Source of the DNA: Seongchinamella unica
GTDB lineage: Bacteria > Pseudomonadota > Gammaproteobacteria > Pseudomonadales > Halieaceae
DNA: 64,000 nucleotides
Direction: 5' to 3'
Assembly (NCBI RefSeq): GCF_004354085.1
Contig: NZ_SMSE01000002.1
Location: forward strand, 868,001 to 932,000
The notes beneath the pieces were generated by a model, which ran no database searches, was not told the origin of the DNA, and saw only the letters and a list, made by a program, of their open reading frames with translations. Both the position numbers and the translations under genes were made by a program. This document shows positions 21,125-30,982 of the stretch, one piece after another. The first letter of the stretch is position 1; each line of letters starts with the position of its first letter.

Positions 21125-22075
21125 TTACTTACGGAGTTTATCTAAAACTGATTCGAGTTCGTCATCGAGCCCCGCCTGCAGGTCCAGGCGCCCCACATCA
21201 GGCAGCCTGAGGCGCAGCTTGAACGCGTGCAGGAACAGGCGCTTCAGCCCCAGTTGCTGACACAGGGCCTCACCCCTGTCGGAGCCGTACTTGTCGTCAC
21301 CCAGGAGCGGGAAGCCAGCGTGCTGGGCGTGCACGCGGATCTGGTGAGTTCGCCCCGTCACCGGCTTGGCTTCGACCAGCGTCGCGCCATTGAAACGCTC
21401 CACGACCGTAAATTCGGTAATGGAGGGCTTTCCCTCACGTGCCACTCGCACCATACGTTCTCCCGACTGCAACACGTTTTTTTGCAGCGGAGCCTCTACC
21501 CGCTTCAGCGCCCGCGGCCATTTACCGGCCACCAGCGCCAGGTAACGCTTGTCTACCTTGTCCTCCCGCAGCTGGCGGTGGATCTCACGCAGGATCGCCG
21601 GACGCCGGGCCACCATGATCAGGCCCGACGTGTCCCGGTCCAGGCGGTGCACCAGCTCCAGATAGCGATCATCCGGGCGCGCCTGCCGTAAACATTCGAT
21701 CATGCCGAAATTCAGCCCGCTACCACCGTGGACGGCCAGCCCGGAGGGCTTGTCAATCACCAGCAACCCGTCGTCCTCATAAATGACCCGCTCGGCAAGC
21801 TGCTGCGACCAGTAGCGCGGGATAGTCGGCGGCTCGGAAGGGGCCGGCACTCGCAGCGGGGGAATTCGCACCAGGTCACCGGTAACCAGCCGGTAATCCG
21901 GTTTCACGCGACCCTTGTTGACCCGGATCTCGCCCTTGCGCAATGCCTTGTACAGCCGCGTACGCGGCACCCCGCGCAGTTCCCGGTTAAGAAAATTGTC
22001 CAGTCGCTGGCCGCAGGAGTCCTCATCCACGGTGAGGTGGCGGACAGCTGGCCTGTTTTGTTCGCTATCTGACAT
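21125..22075 (-). CDS. rluC: 23S rRNA pseudouridine synthase RluC
   Basis: A 316-residue RluA-family enzyme. An N-terminal S4 RNA-binding domain (about 20-80, QRLDNFLNREL) is followed by the catalytic domain with HRLDRDTSG, which carries the catalytic Asp, and GRTHQIRVHAQHAG. RluC modifies U955, U2504 and U2580 in E. coli 23S rRNA. Divergence from rne is the classical position for rluC, which separates it from RluD or RluA. Confidence 0.93.
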   Translation of the reverse strand: MSDSEQNRPAVRHLTVDEDSCGQRLDNFLNRELRGVPRTRLYKALRKGEIRVNKGRVKPDYRLVTGDLVRIPPLRVPAPSEPPTIPRYWSQQLAERVIYEDDGLLVIDKPSGLAVHGGSGLNFGMIECLRQARPDDRYLELVHRLDRDTSGLIMVARRPAILREIHRQLREDKVDKRYLALVAGKWPRALKRVEAPLQKNVLQSGERMVRVAREGKPSITEFTVVERFNGATLVEAKPVTGRTHQIRVHAQHAGFPLLGDDKYGSDRGEALCQQLGLKRLFLHAFKLRLRLPDVGRLDLQAGLDDELESVLDKLRK

Positions 22076-22602
22076 AAGCTACGGAATTCGTTTAATTTTA
22101 CAGCAATCGGTGCTATAGTCCGCGCCGTGTGATTAACGCCGTCCGTGGACTATCCGGTGCCGGCGATAAAACAGACCACTGGCGATGTTTGGGCCTGCCG
22201 AAGAATACGCATGGTACCGCCAGCCAAATCACACGACGGACGTCGATGCGAGACGGGCAAAACCCGAATCAACAACGCATACGTGACGATTACTCAAACC
22301 GAGCAGATACGACTGCCGGGACACAGAATCAGATTAAACAGCGTCGTCGCCAGCCCCAGGTGCTGCGACACTAACAAAAAGGCGGAGTGAGTACCATTCC
22401 CCCGGCGCTGATACGGCCACATAACGTGGTAATGTAGAAAAGAATACCTGGATGCCGGGAGTGGCATTCAACCCCTCGTGCCCACAAGGCACTTAAAACA
22501 CGCAAGGTAGCGTGTACGACCGCCCTCCCCCAAGGCCTTGCTTTATGGCCTGCACACTGATTCCTGCCCCGCCAGGCCTGCTCACTATAGGCTTAGGCAC
22601 TT
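22076..22602 (+). promoter_or_regulatory. Long rne leader with promoter and stem-loops
   Basis: A 527-bp gene-free stretch. A likely promoter is TTTAAT (22091-22096) N17 TATAGT (22114-22119) with TGC just before the -10, giving a leader of about 475 nt. Stems inside include ATGCC / GGCAT near 22453-22468 and ACACGC / GCGTGT (22498-22503 with 22510-22515). In E. coli the rne 5' UTR is folded and lets RNase E cut its own mRNA; a similar role here is inference. Short ORFs in this stretch look non-coding. Confidence 0.6.
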
Positions 22603-25347
22603 ATGAAAAAAATGTTAATCAATGCGACTCAACCCGAGGAGTTGCGCGTTGCACTGGTCGATGGCCAGCGTCTCTACGACCTGGATATCGAGAACCGAAC
22701 CCGCATCCAGAAAAAATCCAACGTCTACAAGGGCAAGATAACCCGCGTAGAACCCTCACTCGAAGCCGCGTTTGTCGACTTCGGCGCGGAGCGTCACGGT
22801 TTCCTGCCGCTGAAAGAGATCGCCCGCGAATACTTCTACCGCAAGCCCGATGGCGATGGCCGGGTCAAGATCAAGGATGTGGTCAAGGAAGGCACCGAGA
22901 TCATCGTCCAGGTCGACAAGGAAGAACGGGGTAACAAGGGTGCCGCCCTGACCACCTTTATCTCCCTGGCTGGCCGCTACATGGTACTGATGCCGAACAA
23001 TCCCCGCGCCGGTGGTATCTCCCGGCGTATCGACGGGGACGACCGCTCGGAGCTGCGCGAGGCGCTCTCTGCGCTGGAAATACCCAACGGCATGGGCGTC
23101 ATCATCCGCACTGCCGGTGTTGGCCGCTCCTCGGAAGAACTGCAGTGGGACCTGAACTATCTGCTGCAACTGTGGGAAAAGATTACCGAGGCCAACAAGG
23201 AAGTAAAACCCGCTACCCTGCTGTTCCAGGAGAGCAACGTTATCATCCGCGCTATCCGCGACTACCTGCGAGACGACATCGACCAGGTGCTGATTGATTC
23301 ACCCGATGCCTACCAGCAAGCCGATGACTTCGTCAGCCTGGTCATGCCCCAGTTCAGGAACAAGTTGCGCGTCTACGAAGACAGCATCCCCATGTTCAAC
23401 CGCTTCCAGATCGAAAGTCAGATCGAAACCGCGTTCCAGCGCGAAGTTCGCCTGCCTTCCGGCGGTTCCATCGTCATCGATCCCACGGAAGCCCTGGTCA
23501 GTATTGACATCAACTCTGCCCGCGCCACCAAAGGCAAGGACATCGAGGAAACCGCCCTCAAGACCAATCTGGAAGCCGCCGACGAAGTCGCGCGCCAGTT
23601 GCGCCTGCGCGACATGGGTGGCCTGATCGTGATTGACTTCATCGACATGCTGGCCGCAAAGAGCCAGCGCCAGGTGGAAAACCGGATGCGCGACGCGCTC
23701 AATATCGACCGCGCCCGCGTCCAGGTGGGTCGTATCTCACGCTTTGGCCTGCTGGAAATGTCGCGCCAACGGCTGCGCCCCTCACTGGGCGAAACCAGCG
23801 CCAAGGTTTGCCCGCGCTGTACCGGGCAGGGCACGATCCGCGACACCAAGTCCCTGGCCCTGTCTATCCTGCGCCTGCTGGAAGAGGAAGCGATCAAGGA
23901 CCGCAGCGCCGAGGTGCGTGCCATCGTGCCGCTGGATGTGGCCGCCTACCTGCTCAACGAGAAGCGCGTCGCCCTTGGCGATATCGAGCGCGATGCCAAG
24001 GTGCGTGTGCTGGTAGTACCCAACCCCAACCTGGAAACCCCGCATTTCGAAGTACAGCGCCTGCGCGACGATGAAGTCGAGGGTGACCACGAGATCAGCT
24101 ACAAAATCGAAATAGCCGCGCCGGATGTTGATTCCATATCCGACACGCACACGGCGGCCATCCCCCAGCAGGAAGCTGCCGTCAAGGCGCTCACACCCCG
24201 TGGCCCGGCGCCGGAACCGACGGCGAAGCCAGCGGAAGCGCAGCAGAAACCGCAACCGCGCAAGCCGAGGCAGAAACAGGCTCCCAAACCGCAGCCAGGG
24301 TTGCTGGCGCGCCTGTGGAGTACCCTGTTTGGCGGCACCGAAGCCGAGCAACCCAGGGAAGCGCCGAAGAAAGCCCGGTCCGGGCAGCAACGCCAGGACC
24401 AGGGCCAGAAGTCTTCCCAGGGCAATCGCAACAACCGCAATCGCAATAACCGCAATCGCCGCGGCCAGGGCCAGCAGGCCAGCGGAGAGCGCCAGGAAGA
24501 CAACCGCAATCAGCCGCAGAGCAAACAGCGTGATGGAGAATCCGGCGAAAGCCAGAAGCGCCAGCGCAGTGACGAGCAACGCAACGGCCGCAACCGTCGG
24601 CGCAGTAATCGCGACAACCGGGATAATCAGGGCGGCAGGCAGGACGCCGCAGCCGAAGCGGCCAACGATGGCCAGCAGGCAGAAACCGCGCAAGCGGAGG
24701 AGCAGCGCGAGGGACAACCCCGCAAGCGTCCATCGGACATGAAGCGCGGTGAACCGCAACGTCGCCGCCGTAATCGCGGCCGCAAGCCGGCCGAAGGGCA
24801 GGAAAGCACTGCGGTGGAAGCGGTTGCGACCGTTTCAGAAGCTGCAGTTGCCGACAAACCCGAAACGGCGCCGCAGACCCCGACCGCAGAAGAGCAGAAG
24901 CCTGCCGCTCCTGTCGCCAGGGCCGAGGCCGAGCAACCCGCTCCCGCGGCAGAGCCGGTGCAGGCAGAAGTGCAAGCAGAGCAGCCCAGTCCCGCCCCGG
25001 AAGCAGCCCCGGCACCGGCCGAAACACCGGCACCGGAAGCCCCCACTGCGGACGCTACGCCAGCGGAGCCGGTTGCGGCTCCAGCTGCCGCGGCACCTGC
25101 CAGCGAGCCACCTGCGCCTGCCGCCGCCCCCGTTGGCATCACCGCTGACGGCCGGGCAGTGAACGACCCGCGCATTGAACCCAGGCCGGTTGAGTCAGTG
25201 GCAATCACCACCGGCCATCCGCAACTGTTCAGTGACCAGGTGGCGCCTCCGGCGGAGCACAGTGGCAGGGTTGCAGCACGGGCCAGTAACGACCCCCGTG
25301 GTCCCCTGCCCGCCATGCCCATGGCGGAAGCCGCATCGGGTCACTGA
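22603..25347 (+). CDS. rne: Ribonuclease E
   Basis: A 914-residue endoribonuclease and degradosome scaffold. The catalytic half has the S1 domain, the magnesium aspartates in VSIDINSA and IVIDFIDM, and the Zn-link CPRC ([12 protein letters not shown]). From about residue 520 the chain turns into a disordered Arg/Asn/Gln-rich RNA-binding stretch, then a long Pro/Ala/Glu-rich region (about 740-860) and a conserved end, NDPRGPLP. It cleaves AU-rich single-stranded RNA and processes rRNA and tRNA. The very Ala/Pro/Glu-rich tail is codon-biased and low in complexity. Confidence 0.96.
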   Translation: MKKMLINATQPEELRVALVDGQRLYDLDIENRTRIQKKSNVYKGKITRVEPSLEAAFVDFGAERHGFLPLKEIAREYFYRKPDGDGRVKIKDVVKEGTEIIVQVDKEERGNKGAALTTFISLAGRYMVLMPNNPRAGGISRRIDGDDRSELREALSALEIPNGMGVIIRTAGVGRSSEELQWDLNYLLQLWEKITEANKEVKPATLLFQESNVIIRAIRDYLRDDIDQVLIDSPDAYQQADDFVSLVMPQFRNKLRVYEDSIPMFNRFQIESQIETAFQREVRLPSGGSIVIDPTEALVSIDINSARATKGKDIEETALKTNLEAADEVARQLRLRDMGGLIVIDFIDMLAAKSQRQVENRMRDALNIDRARVQVGRISRFGLLEMSRQRLRPSLGETSAKVCPRCTGQGTIRDTKSLALSILRLLEEEAIKDRSAEVRAIVPLDVAAYLLNEKRVALGDIERDAKVRVLVVPNPNLETPHFEVQRLRDDEVEGDHEISYKIEIAAPDVDSISDTHTAAIPQQEAAVKALTPRGPAPEPTAKPAEAQQKPQPRKPRQKQAPKPQPGLLARLWSTLFGGTEAEQPREAPKKARSGQQRQDQGQKSSQGNRNNRNRNNRNRRGQGQQASGERQEDNRNQPQSKQRDGESGESQKRQRSDEQRNGRNRRRSNRDNRDNQGGRQDAAAEAANDGQQAETAQAEEQREGQPRKRPSDMKRGEPQRRRRNRGRKPAEGQESTAVEAVATVSEAAVADKPETAPQTPTAEEQKPAAPVARAEAEQPAPAAEPVQAEVQAEQPSPAPEAAPAPAETPAPEAPTADATPAEPVAAPAAAAPASEPPAPAAAPVGITADGRAVNDPRIEPRPVESVAITTGHPQLFSDQVAPPAEHSGRVAARASNDPRGPLPAMPMAEAASGH

Positions 25348-25362
25348 AATCATTGAAATACA

Positions 25363-25398
25363 GGCACAAGAGGCGATTCACCTCTTGTGCCTCATTTC
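25363..25398 (+). terminator. Terminator after rne
   Basis: A perfect 11-bp stem GGCACAAGAGG / CCTCTTGTGCC (25363-25373 with 25381-25391), 7-nt loop, then TCATTTCG. The U tail is short. Confidence 0.65.
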
Positions 25399-25412
25399 GA
25401 TAACGGTATAAT
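25385..25412 (+). promoter_or_regulatory. Promoter for tRNA-Ser
   Basis: TTGTGC (25385-25390), 16-bp spacer, perfect TATAAT (25407-25412). The -35 lies within the rne terminator stem. Start expected near 25419, about 40 nt before the tRNA. Confidence 0.6.
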
Positions 25413-25459
25413 CTCGCCTGCTTCGCTACCAGGCGAAGGCACAAACAATCTGGTTTTTC

Positions 25460-25549
25460 GGTGGGCTGGCTGAGTGGTCGAAAGCGGCGGTCTTGAAAAC
25501 CGTTGAGGGTTTATCCCCTCCCGGGGTTCGAATCCCTGGCCCACCGCCA
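25460..25549 (+). tRNA. tRNA-Ser (anticodon TGA)
   Basis: Acceptor GGTGGGC / GCCCACC with discriminator G and encoded CCA. The anticodon loop CTTGAAA gives TGA. A long variable arm (TTGAGGGTTTATCCCCTC) and T-arm CGGGGTTCGAATCCCTG complete a 90-nt class II tRNA. Confidence 0.97.
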
Positions 25550-25554
25550 TAAAA

Positions 25555-25598
25555 ACGCCTCAAGCGCTCTATATACAGCGCTTGGGGCGTTTCTCTTT
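25555..25598 (+). terminator. Terminator after tRNA-Ser
   Basis: A 14-bp stem with one G-T pair (25555-25568 with 25577-25590) and 8-nt loop, followed by TTCTCTTT. Confidence 0.75.
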
Positions 25599-25888
25599 GC
25601 GCACCCCAAGAACAACCCAAACACAGATCGTCTATGCCTGCCGGGTCCCTTATCCGTCCGGCGAGAGAAAAGCTGGTCTATACGACGTACAGCAGCAGGA
25701 AAAATGCACCTGTACTCCCGATCGGGTTGCGGCGAGTACTGCAGTCGAAATGCGCCCGGACAGATCGCCGCTCGGTTAGCCGGAACTATTATGAACAGGC
25801 ATTAGCCACTTCAGAAGCCCGATTGGCCGCCAATCCGGGGCTCTCCCGTTACGAACACCTTATTCTCTAAGTCTTATTCACGCCTTGA
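25599..25888. other. Gene-free stretch before the catabolic island
   Basis: About 290 bp between the tRNA-Ser terminator and the ABM-domain gene. It contains only weak short ORFs with no recognisable protein features. A tRNA next to a catabolic island is a classic integration position, but no repeat of the tRNA 3' end was found here. Confidence 0.5.
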
Positions 25889-26449
25889 TTAATCCTTTGG
25901 GTTGAACAACCATGGCTTCAGTAACCGCGTCACCCGAGGCATCACCAGGTAGGTCATTAACAGTACCTGCAGGAGCACAGTCAGCAACAGCATCAGTGCC
26001 CCCGGCAAATCCCCAGTCAGCGGGGCCAACAGCAGGTTGATCACTGTCAGCATTACATAGACCACGACGACAAGTACAAGCGCCATCTTGTGCGGGGACG
26101 GGTGGGCGGGTAGCTCCGGCAGGCTGAACCAGAATTCCAGGCCGGTACCACGATGCACTTCATCCTGTCCCTCGGTTATACCTTCCAGACGGGCAAGCCA
26201 CTGCGCCCGCACCTCGGACTCTTCCCAGTCCCGCGAGTGTCGATAGGTGTCAAAACGAAAAATGGAGACATATTCGCGGGAGGCGCCCGTGGGACGAATC
26301 ACGTTGACACCCATGTGCCCCGGAAAACCAACTGCCTCGGCCGTAATGGCGCGCACCCACTGCTCGTAATCCCGCTCACGCCCGGGCAGCACCCGACGGA
26401 CGATGGAAATCGTTACCGGGCCGGAGTCTTCTTGCTGAGCATTGCTCAT
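25889..26449 (-). CDS. ABM-domain protein with two membrane helices
   Basis: A 186-residue protein. The first ~110 residues form an antibiotic-biosynthesis-monooxygenase-like ferredoxin fold (ITAEAVGFPGHMGVNVIRP and a W-rich WLARLEGITEG segment). The rest is two hydrophobic helices (about 120-142 and 150-172), ending in a basic tail. ABM domains in this arrangement occur in uncharacterised membrane proteins, and true monooxygenase activity is not implied. It is last in the aldolase/dehydrogenase string, 54 bp after dmpG. It may assist the pathway or be unrelated. Confidence 0.75.
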   Translation of the reverse strand: MSNAQQEDSGPVTISIVRRVLPGRERDYEQWVRAITAEAVGFPGHMGVNVIRPTGASREYVSIFRFDTYRHSRDWEESEVRAQWLARLEGITEGQDEVHRGTGLEFWFSLPELPAHPSPHKMALVLVVVVYVMLTVINLLLAPLTGDLPGALMLLLTVLLQVLLMTYLVMPRVTRLLKPWLFNPKD

Positions 26450-26503
26450 GGCTGGCTCCCGCGCGAAGGCTGGCGGGGCACATCCATGCCCCGTCGCGTT
26501 TGG

Positions 26504-27535
26504 TCAGATAGTGCCATGCTCTTTGGCCATATCCAGAGCCAGGTCCTCGATCATGTCTTCCTGGCCGCCCACGGTACGGCGACGGCCCAGTTCCAGCAGG
26601 ATGTCTCGGCTGGACAGGTTGTACTTCTCGGCAGCGCGCTTGGCGAACAGCAGGAAAGAAGAGTAGACACCGGCATAGCCCAGCGCCAGCGCGTCGCGGT
26701 CGACCCTCACCATGTGGTCCATCAGCGGCACGATCAGGTCCTCGGCGATGTCCATCACCTTGAAAGTATCGACACCGGTCTGGATGCCCATGCGGTCACA
26801 GACAGCGATAAACACTTCCAGCGGAGTGTTGCCAGCACCGGCACCCAGGCCCGCCATGGAGCCGTCGATACGGTTGGCGCCGGCGGCAACGGCAGCGATG
26901 GAGTTGGCCACGCCCATGGCCAGGTTGTGGTGGCCGTGGAAACCGATCTCGGTCTCCGGGTTGAGTTCGGCTCGTGCCAGGGCCACGCGGGCAGTCACAT
27001 CATCAGGCAGCATATAACCGGCAGAGTCGGTGATGTACACACAGTTGGCGCCATACTCTTCCATCAATTTGAGCTGCACTAACAGGTCTTCCGGCTCGAT
27101 CATGTGGGCCATCATCAGAAAGCCGACCGTGTCCAGCCCCCCGATGCCCGCCGCCATGGTGATGTGCTGCTCGGAGACATCCGCCTCGGTACAGTGGGTC
27201 GCCACCCGGATTGTGGAGATACCACAGTCCACGGCCATTTTCAGGTGATCGACGGTACCGATACCCGGGAGCAGCAGGGCCGATACCTTCGCGTTTTTCA
27301 TCTCCTTACAAACGGCGGTCAGGTATTCCTCGTCGGAAGCCGCCGGGAAACCGTAATTCACCGAGGTACCGCCCAGGCCGTCGCCGTGGGTTACCTCGAT
27401 CAACGGCACACCCGCCTCGTCCATCGCCTTGGAAATGGTGACCATTTCCTCCACCGTGATCTGGTGGCGCTTGGGGTGCATGCCGTCACGCAGGCACATG
27501 TCGTGGACGGTAACTTTCTTGCCTTTCAAATCCAT
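26504..27535 (-). CDS. dmpG: 4-hydroxy-2-oxovalerate aldolase
   Basis: A 343-residue HMGL-like TIM barrel with the metal/active-site motif [13 protein letters not shown] near the N-terminus and [15 protein letters not shown] with the metal-binding HGHHN. It splits 4-hydroxy-2-oxovalerate to pyruvate and acetaldehyde and hands acetaldehyde to DmpF through a tunnel. It equals BphI, XylK and MhpE. Its partner dmpF is 151 bp upstream, separated by an inverted-repeat element that may be an insertion. Confidence 0.95.
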   Translation of the reverse strand: MDLKGKKVTVHDMCLRDGMHPKRHQITVEEMVTISKAMDEAGVPLIEVTHGDGLGGTSVNYGFPAASDEEYLTAVCKEMKNAKVSALLLPGIGTVDHLKMAVDCGISTIRVATHCTEADVSEQHITMAAGIGGLDTVGFLMMAHMIEPEDLLVQLKLMEEYGANCVYITDSAGYMLPDDVTARVALARAELNPETEIGFHGHHNLAMGVANSIAAVAAGANRIDGSMAGLGAGAGNTPLEVFIAVCDRMGIQTGVDTFKVMDIAEDLIVPLMDHMVRVDRDALALGYAGVYSSFLLFAKRAAEKYNLSSRDILLELGRRRTVGGQEDMIEDLALDMAKEHGTI

Positions 27536-27576
27536 CGTTCAGTCTCTCTCTTAAAGCACGCAACCAGGTGGCTGTG

Positions 27577-27670
27577 CTGCTGTGTGCTGTTCAGGACTGT
27601 GTGAGGCAGGGATGCCGAGCACAAGCCTACGTGGACGTATTCGCGGCGGGTCCTGAACAGCACACAGCAG
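27577..27670. repeat. 21-bp perfect inverted repeat between dmpF and dmpG
   Basis: The arms (27577-27597 and 27650-27670) are exact reverse complements of 21 bp, beginning CTGCTGTGTG. They enclose 52 bp that contain a smaller TACGT/ACGTA palindrome. A 94-bp hairpin of this kind resembles a MITE-like or large REP-type element. No ORF lies inside. It splits two genes that are usually adjacent. Confidence 0.75.
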
Positions 27671-27686
27671 GACCGACGCCTACGGA

Positions 27687-28595
27687 TCAAGCAGCGCCGG
27701 GTATAAATTTCCCTGCCAGGATTTCCTCAGCGTACATCTCCGCGGTGCGCAAGCCCGCGGCAGTCATGATGTCCAAATTACCCGCATATTTGGGCAGGAA
27801 ATCGCCCAGGCCTTCAACCTCCATGTAAATCGACACGCGCTTGCCGTCGAACACCGGGCCGTTCTTCAGGGTATAGCCGGGCACGTATTTCTGTACCTCG
27901 GCAATCATCTCGTGGACAGACTGAGTGATCGCTTCCTGGTCGGGGTCGTCATGGGTCAGGCAGTGCACGGTGTCGCGCATGATCAGCGGCGGCTCTGCCG
28001 GGTTGATGATAATAATGGCCTTGCCGGTGTGAGCGCCGCCACAGACCTCGATGCCCTTGGCGGTGGTGCGGGTGAACTCGTCGATGTTCTTGCGCGTGCC
28101 GGGGCCGGCAGACTTGGAACTGACGGTGGCGATGATTTCTCCGTAGGTGACTTCCTGTACCCGGCTCACTGCTGCTACCAGGGGGATGGTGGCCTGGCCG
28201 CCGCAGGTGACCATGTTTACGTTCATTTTCTTCTGCGCCACGGCATCCGCCAGGTTCACGGGCGGCACGCAGAAGGGGCCGATAGCTGCGGGGGTCAGGT
28301 CGATCATCACTGCTCCCTGTGCGTTTACCTTGCGGCTGTTCTCTGCGTGCACGTATGCGCTGGTGGCGTCGAATACTATCTGAACGCCGTCTTCCTGCAT
28401 GCTGGGCAGCATGCCGTCGACGCCGTCCGCGGTGGTTTTCAGGCCCATCTCCTTGGCGCGGGCGAGGCCGGGGGACTCGGGATCGACACCAACCATCCAC
28501 ACGGGTTCGATGTATTCGCTGCGCTGGGCTTTCATCAGCAGGTCGGTGCCGATATTGCCTGGGCCGATGATGGCCGCCTTGATCTTTTCGCTCAT
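27687..28595 (-). CDS. dmpF: Acetaldehyde dehydrogenase (acylating)
   Basis: A 302-residue NAD-dependent enzyme. The dinucleotide motif is [10 protein letters not shown], and the catalytic Cys lies in [13 protein letters not shown]. It converts acetaldehyde to acetyl-CoA with CoA and NAD+, in a complex with DmpG. It equals BphJ, XylQ and MhpF. It lies between dmpE and dmpG, and completes the lower meta-cleavage pathway. Confidence 0.96.
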   Translation of the reverse strand: MSEKIKAAIIGPGNIGTDLLMKAQRSEYIEPVWMVGVDPESPGLARAKEMGLKTTADGVDGMLPSMQEDGVQIVFDATSAYVHAENSRKVNAQGAVMIDLTPAAIGPFCVPPVNLADAVAQKKMNVNMVTCGGQATIPLVAAVSRVQEVTYGEIIATVSSKSAGPGTRKNIDEFTRTTAKGIEVCGGAHTGKAIIIINPAEPPLIMRDTVHCLTHDDPDQEAITQSVHEMIAEVQKYVPGYTLKNGPVFDGKRVSIYMEVEGLGDFLPKYAGNLDIMTAAGLRTAEMYAEEILAGKFIPGAA

Positions 28596-28608
28596 TTTCT
28601 CTCCTTCC

Positions 28609-28635
28609 TCATCCCCACGGAAGCGGGGTTCACCG
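28609..28635. repeat. REP-like palindrome, diverged copy
   Basis: TCATCCCCACGGAAGCGGGG resembles, in the opposite orientation, the repeats at 46373-46401 and 63281-63309 (CCCGC...GCGGG core). It lies in the 74-bp gap between dmpE and dmpF. Confidence 0.45.
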
Positions 28636-28669
28636 TGAAGATGGCAACAATAGCCGTGACCACAGTGGC

Positions 28670-29461
28670 TTAAACAAACTTACAACTGCAGCCGCCTATG
28701 CCCTCGATTTCCAGCGACATCTCGTCACCAGGTACCACCGGGATCAGGGGCGCCAGGGAGCCGGACAGGATTACCTCGCCGGCCTTAAACGGGATTCCGA
28801 ACTCACCCAGAGTGTTGGCCAGCCAGGCGACGGCGGTGAGCGGATTGCCCTGCACGGCGCTGCCGAGGCCCTCGGAGTTGAACTCGCCGTTTTTGTGAAT
28901 GGTCATTTTCAGGTTCGGCAGGTCGTAGTCGCGCGGGTCGACCTCGTTCCTGCCCAGCACATAGACACCGCAGGAGGCGTTGTCGGCCACGGTGTCCTCG
29001 ATCTTGATCTTCCAGTCGTCGATTCGTGAATCGACGATCTCGAAGCAGGGAATGATGGTGTCGGTGGCGTCCAGCACATCGGCCTCGGTAACGCCGGGGC
29101 CGACCAGGTCATTTTTCAGGCGGAAGGCGATTTCGCCCTCGGCCTTGGGCCGGATCAGGTTGCCGGCGACGGGAATCTCGGCGCCGTCGGGGAAAACCAT
29201 GGCATCAGTAAGGAAACCAAAATCGGGTTGGAATACGCCCAGCATGTCCTGCACGGGCTTGCTGGTGACGCCGATCTTCTTGCCGATGATCTTCTCGCCG
29301 TCCATCCGCACCCGCAGCGCCACCATGCACTGGCTGATGTGGTAGGCGTCCTTGATAGTGATGTCACTCTCGCGCTCGGTTAGCGGCGGCACGGTGCTAC
29401 CGCTGCGCAGGGCCCGGTAGAGTTCTCCTCCCAGGCTGTCGATTTTAGCTTGATCCATCAT
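28670..29461 (-). CDS. dmpE: 2-oxopent-4-enoate hydratase
   Basis: A 263-residue member of the fumarylacetoacetate-hydrolase-like hydratase/decarboxylase family. It shows [15 protein letters not shown], the metal-binding glutamates in PKAEGEIAF, and [12 protein letters not shown]. It adds water to 2-hydroxypenta-2,4-dienoate to give 4-hydroxy-2-oxovalerate, the substrate of DmpG. It is a paralogue of dmpH (38456-39247). Context with dmpF and dmpG, plus the pentenoate-type sequence, separates the two roles. Confidence 0.92.
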   Translation of the reverse strand: MMDQAKIDSLGGELYRALRSGSTVPPLTERESDITIKDAYHISQCMVALRVRMDGEKIIGKKIGVTSKPVQDMLGVFQPDFGFLTDAMVFPDGAEIPVAGNLIRPKAEGEIAFRLKNDLVGPGVTEADVLDATDTIIPCFEIVDSRIDDWKIKIEDTVADNASCGVYVLGRNEVDPRDYDLPNLKMTIHKNGEFNSEGLGSAVQGNPLTAVAWLANTLGEFGIPFKAGEVILSGSLAPLIPVVPGDEMSLEIEGIGGCSCKFV

Positions 29462-29559
29462 GTTGTTGATTACCTCAGTTGATTGCGGCGCGACTTTACT
29501 CGTTTACCCGCCGCAAGGATTATGAACAGTTCAAATGAAAGTCAGTTTTCGTTCCTTCG

Positions 29560-30186
29560 CTACGCATCCACCGCGATAAAGGATGTGGGGTACGCAGCAT
29601 GCCAGGATGGCCGCTTGGTCACCCCTGTAAACCAGCTGTAAAGCGCTGGAAACTCACGTTCGATCGGGCTACCGTAGGCAGCGGCCACCCCCGCCCTGGC
29701 TGCCAGCGCGCACGCCGCTGCGCTGAGCGTTGCCGAGCTGTCAGCAATCACACTGTCGGCCGTGCCTTCCAACCACTGCTGGCAATCGCGCCAGCGCTGT
29801 TCACTGGCATCGATCAGTTCCCAGTCCCAATCTGGCGGGGCTTTTGAGCGTTTCTCAAACACCAGGTCGCGCAATGCGGGGCCCACACACTTGTCGGAAT
29901 AGGCGTGCAGCAGCCTGACCCGGATCTGTTCCAAAGTGCCAGCAGGCAGCAGCCTGCCCTGGCCATAGGCCGCATCCAGGTAATCGATTATTATCGCCGA
30001 TTCCCAGATGAAAACATCACCATCCACCAGCACTGGCACCGTGCCGACGGGACTGAGGCGACGCACTTCCGGGTGCGGCGCGCCCAACTGGCTGGCTACA
30101 GACTTGTAGTCGACACCAAGCTCCGCCAGTGCCAGGCGCACTTTCCAGCAGAATGGGCAGTCCGTGCGCTCGTATAATGTAATCAA
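29560..30186 (-). CDS. Glutathione S-transferase-like protein
   Basis: A 208-residue protein with an N-terminal thioredoxin-fold GST domain (TDCPFCWKVRLALAE with a CPFC motif, then GTVPVLVDGDVFIWES) and a helical C-terminal domain. The CPFC motif suggests a glutaredoxin-like or omega/beta-like GST that may act by thiol transfer. It directly follows a second GST gene with only 3 bp between stop and start. A role in disposing of reactive ring-cleavage products is inference. Confidence 0.85.
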   Translation of the reverse strand: MITLYERTDCPFCWKVRLALAELGVDYKSVASQLGAPHPEVRRLSPVGTVPVLVDGDVFIWESAIIIDYLDAAYGQGRLLPAGTLEQIRVRLLHAYSDKCVGPALRDLVFEKRSKAPPDWDWELIDASEQRWRDCQQWLEGTADSVIADSSATLSAAACALAARAGVAAAYGSPIEREFPALYSWFTGVTKRPSWHAAYPTSFIAVDA

Positions 30187-30189
30187 TGT

Positions 30190-30978
30190 TTACTCCAGAT
30201 GGGCGGCTATCTTGCTCCAAACCGCCGCCCCTTTATCCTGCAGTTCGATCATCACCTCAGCCGGGAAATCAGCAGCGACTCCCTGCCGGAAAGAAGCGCG
30301 CTCCCGGCAACGCGCAAACCAGTCCGCCACACGCGGACAGTCCGCTTCGTATAGCGGGGTCCAGCTGAACTGCAGCAAGGTCTGGAAGTACGGGACCAGG
30401 CACACGTCCGCCAGGGTAAATCTGTTACCCACAACCCACGCCTGCTGTGACAGGGCCTGTTCCATGTCGAGAATGGTCTTGCGATAGATCTTGACCGCGT
30501 CTGCCACATCGGGTGCATCGAGGCCAAACTGCACCAGGCGTTTCTGACGCTCTCGCCGCGGTTTCTCTACCACCCGGTCCATAATCGCATTTCGCTCCTC
30601 TTCGCTCTTCTCCATCAAGGCCGGGCGCATCACCATTGGCCACTGGATAGTGCCGCAGGACGGGTGCAACTTGACGTCAACGTGCTTCATCCAGAAGCGC
30701 ATCTGTGAACGCGCATACGGATTCCCGGGACTCAGGTCAACATCGGGAAAAATGTCGTTCAGGTACTCGCAAATGATCGATGACTCGATCACCGGGCGAC
30801 CGTCGTGCACCAGGGTTGGCACCACGCCCAGCGGGTTCAACTTCAAATACCAGGGCTCCAGGTTCTCCTTGTCCTGCAGGCTGACGTGGTGGGCGGTCCA
30901 CTCCAGGCCCTTCTCAGCCAGTACGATGCGCACTTTCTGTGCGCAGGGGGACATCGGATGGGTGTAGAGTTCCAACAT
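30190..30978 (-). CDS. Glutathione S-transferase
   Basis: A 262-residue GST. The N-terminal domain has HPMSPCAQKVRIVLAEKGL and VPTLVHDGRPVIESSIICEYL, whose ES pair binds the gamma-glutamyl group. The C-terminal helical domain ends with an RFTLADVCLVPYF capping box. The start is ATG 30978, because the longer frame to 31083 runs into the upstream gene. It is 4 bp after the DsbA-like isomerase gene, so the three thiol-related genes form one tight unit. Confidence 0.88.
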   Translation of the reverse strand: MLELYTHPMSPCAQKVRIVLAEKGLEWTAHHVSLQDKENLEPWYLKLNPLGVVPTLVHDGRPVIESSIICEYLNDIFPDVDLSPGNPYARSQMRFWMKHVDVKLHPSCGTIQWPMVMRPALMEKSEEERNAIMDRVVEKPRRERQKRLVQFGLDAPDVADAVKIYRKTILDMEQALSQQAWVVGNRFTLADVCLVPYFQTLLQFSWTPLYEADCPRVADWFARCRERASFRQGVAADFPAEVMIELQDKGAAVWSKIAAHLE

Positions 30979-30982
30979 GTGG

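Noticed and set aside
22129-22390. Two short overlapping ORFs in the rne leader
   Set aside because: No ribosome site, no family features, and located in a region expected to be a folded untranslated leader.
23782-24759. Minus-strand open frame of 325 codons over the rne C-terminal region, hydrophobic
   Set aside because: A product of the low-complexity Arg/Asn/Glu codons of RNase E read backwards. It resembles a membrane protein only by composition.
25634-25870. A 78-codon ORF between tRNA-Ser and the ABM gene
   Set aside because: No ribosome site, domain or credible composition. It may be a decayed fragment, but nothing supports coding.
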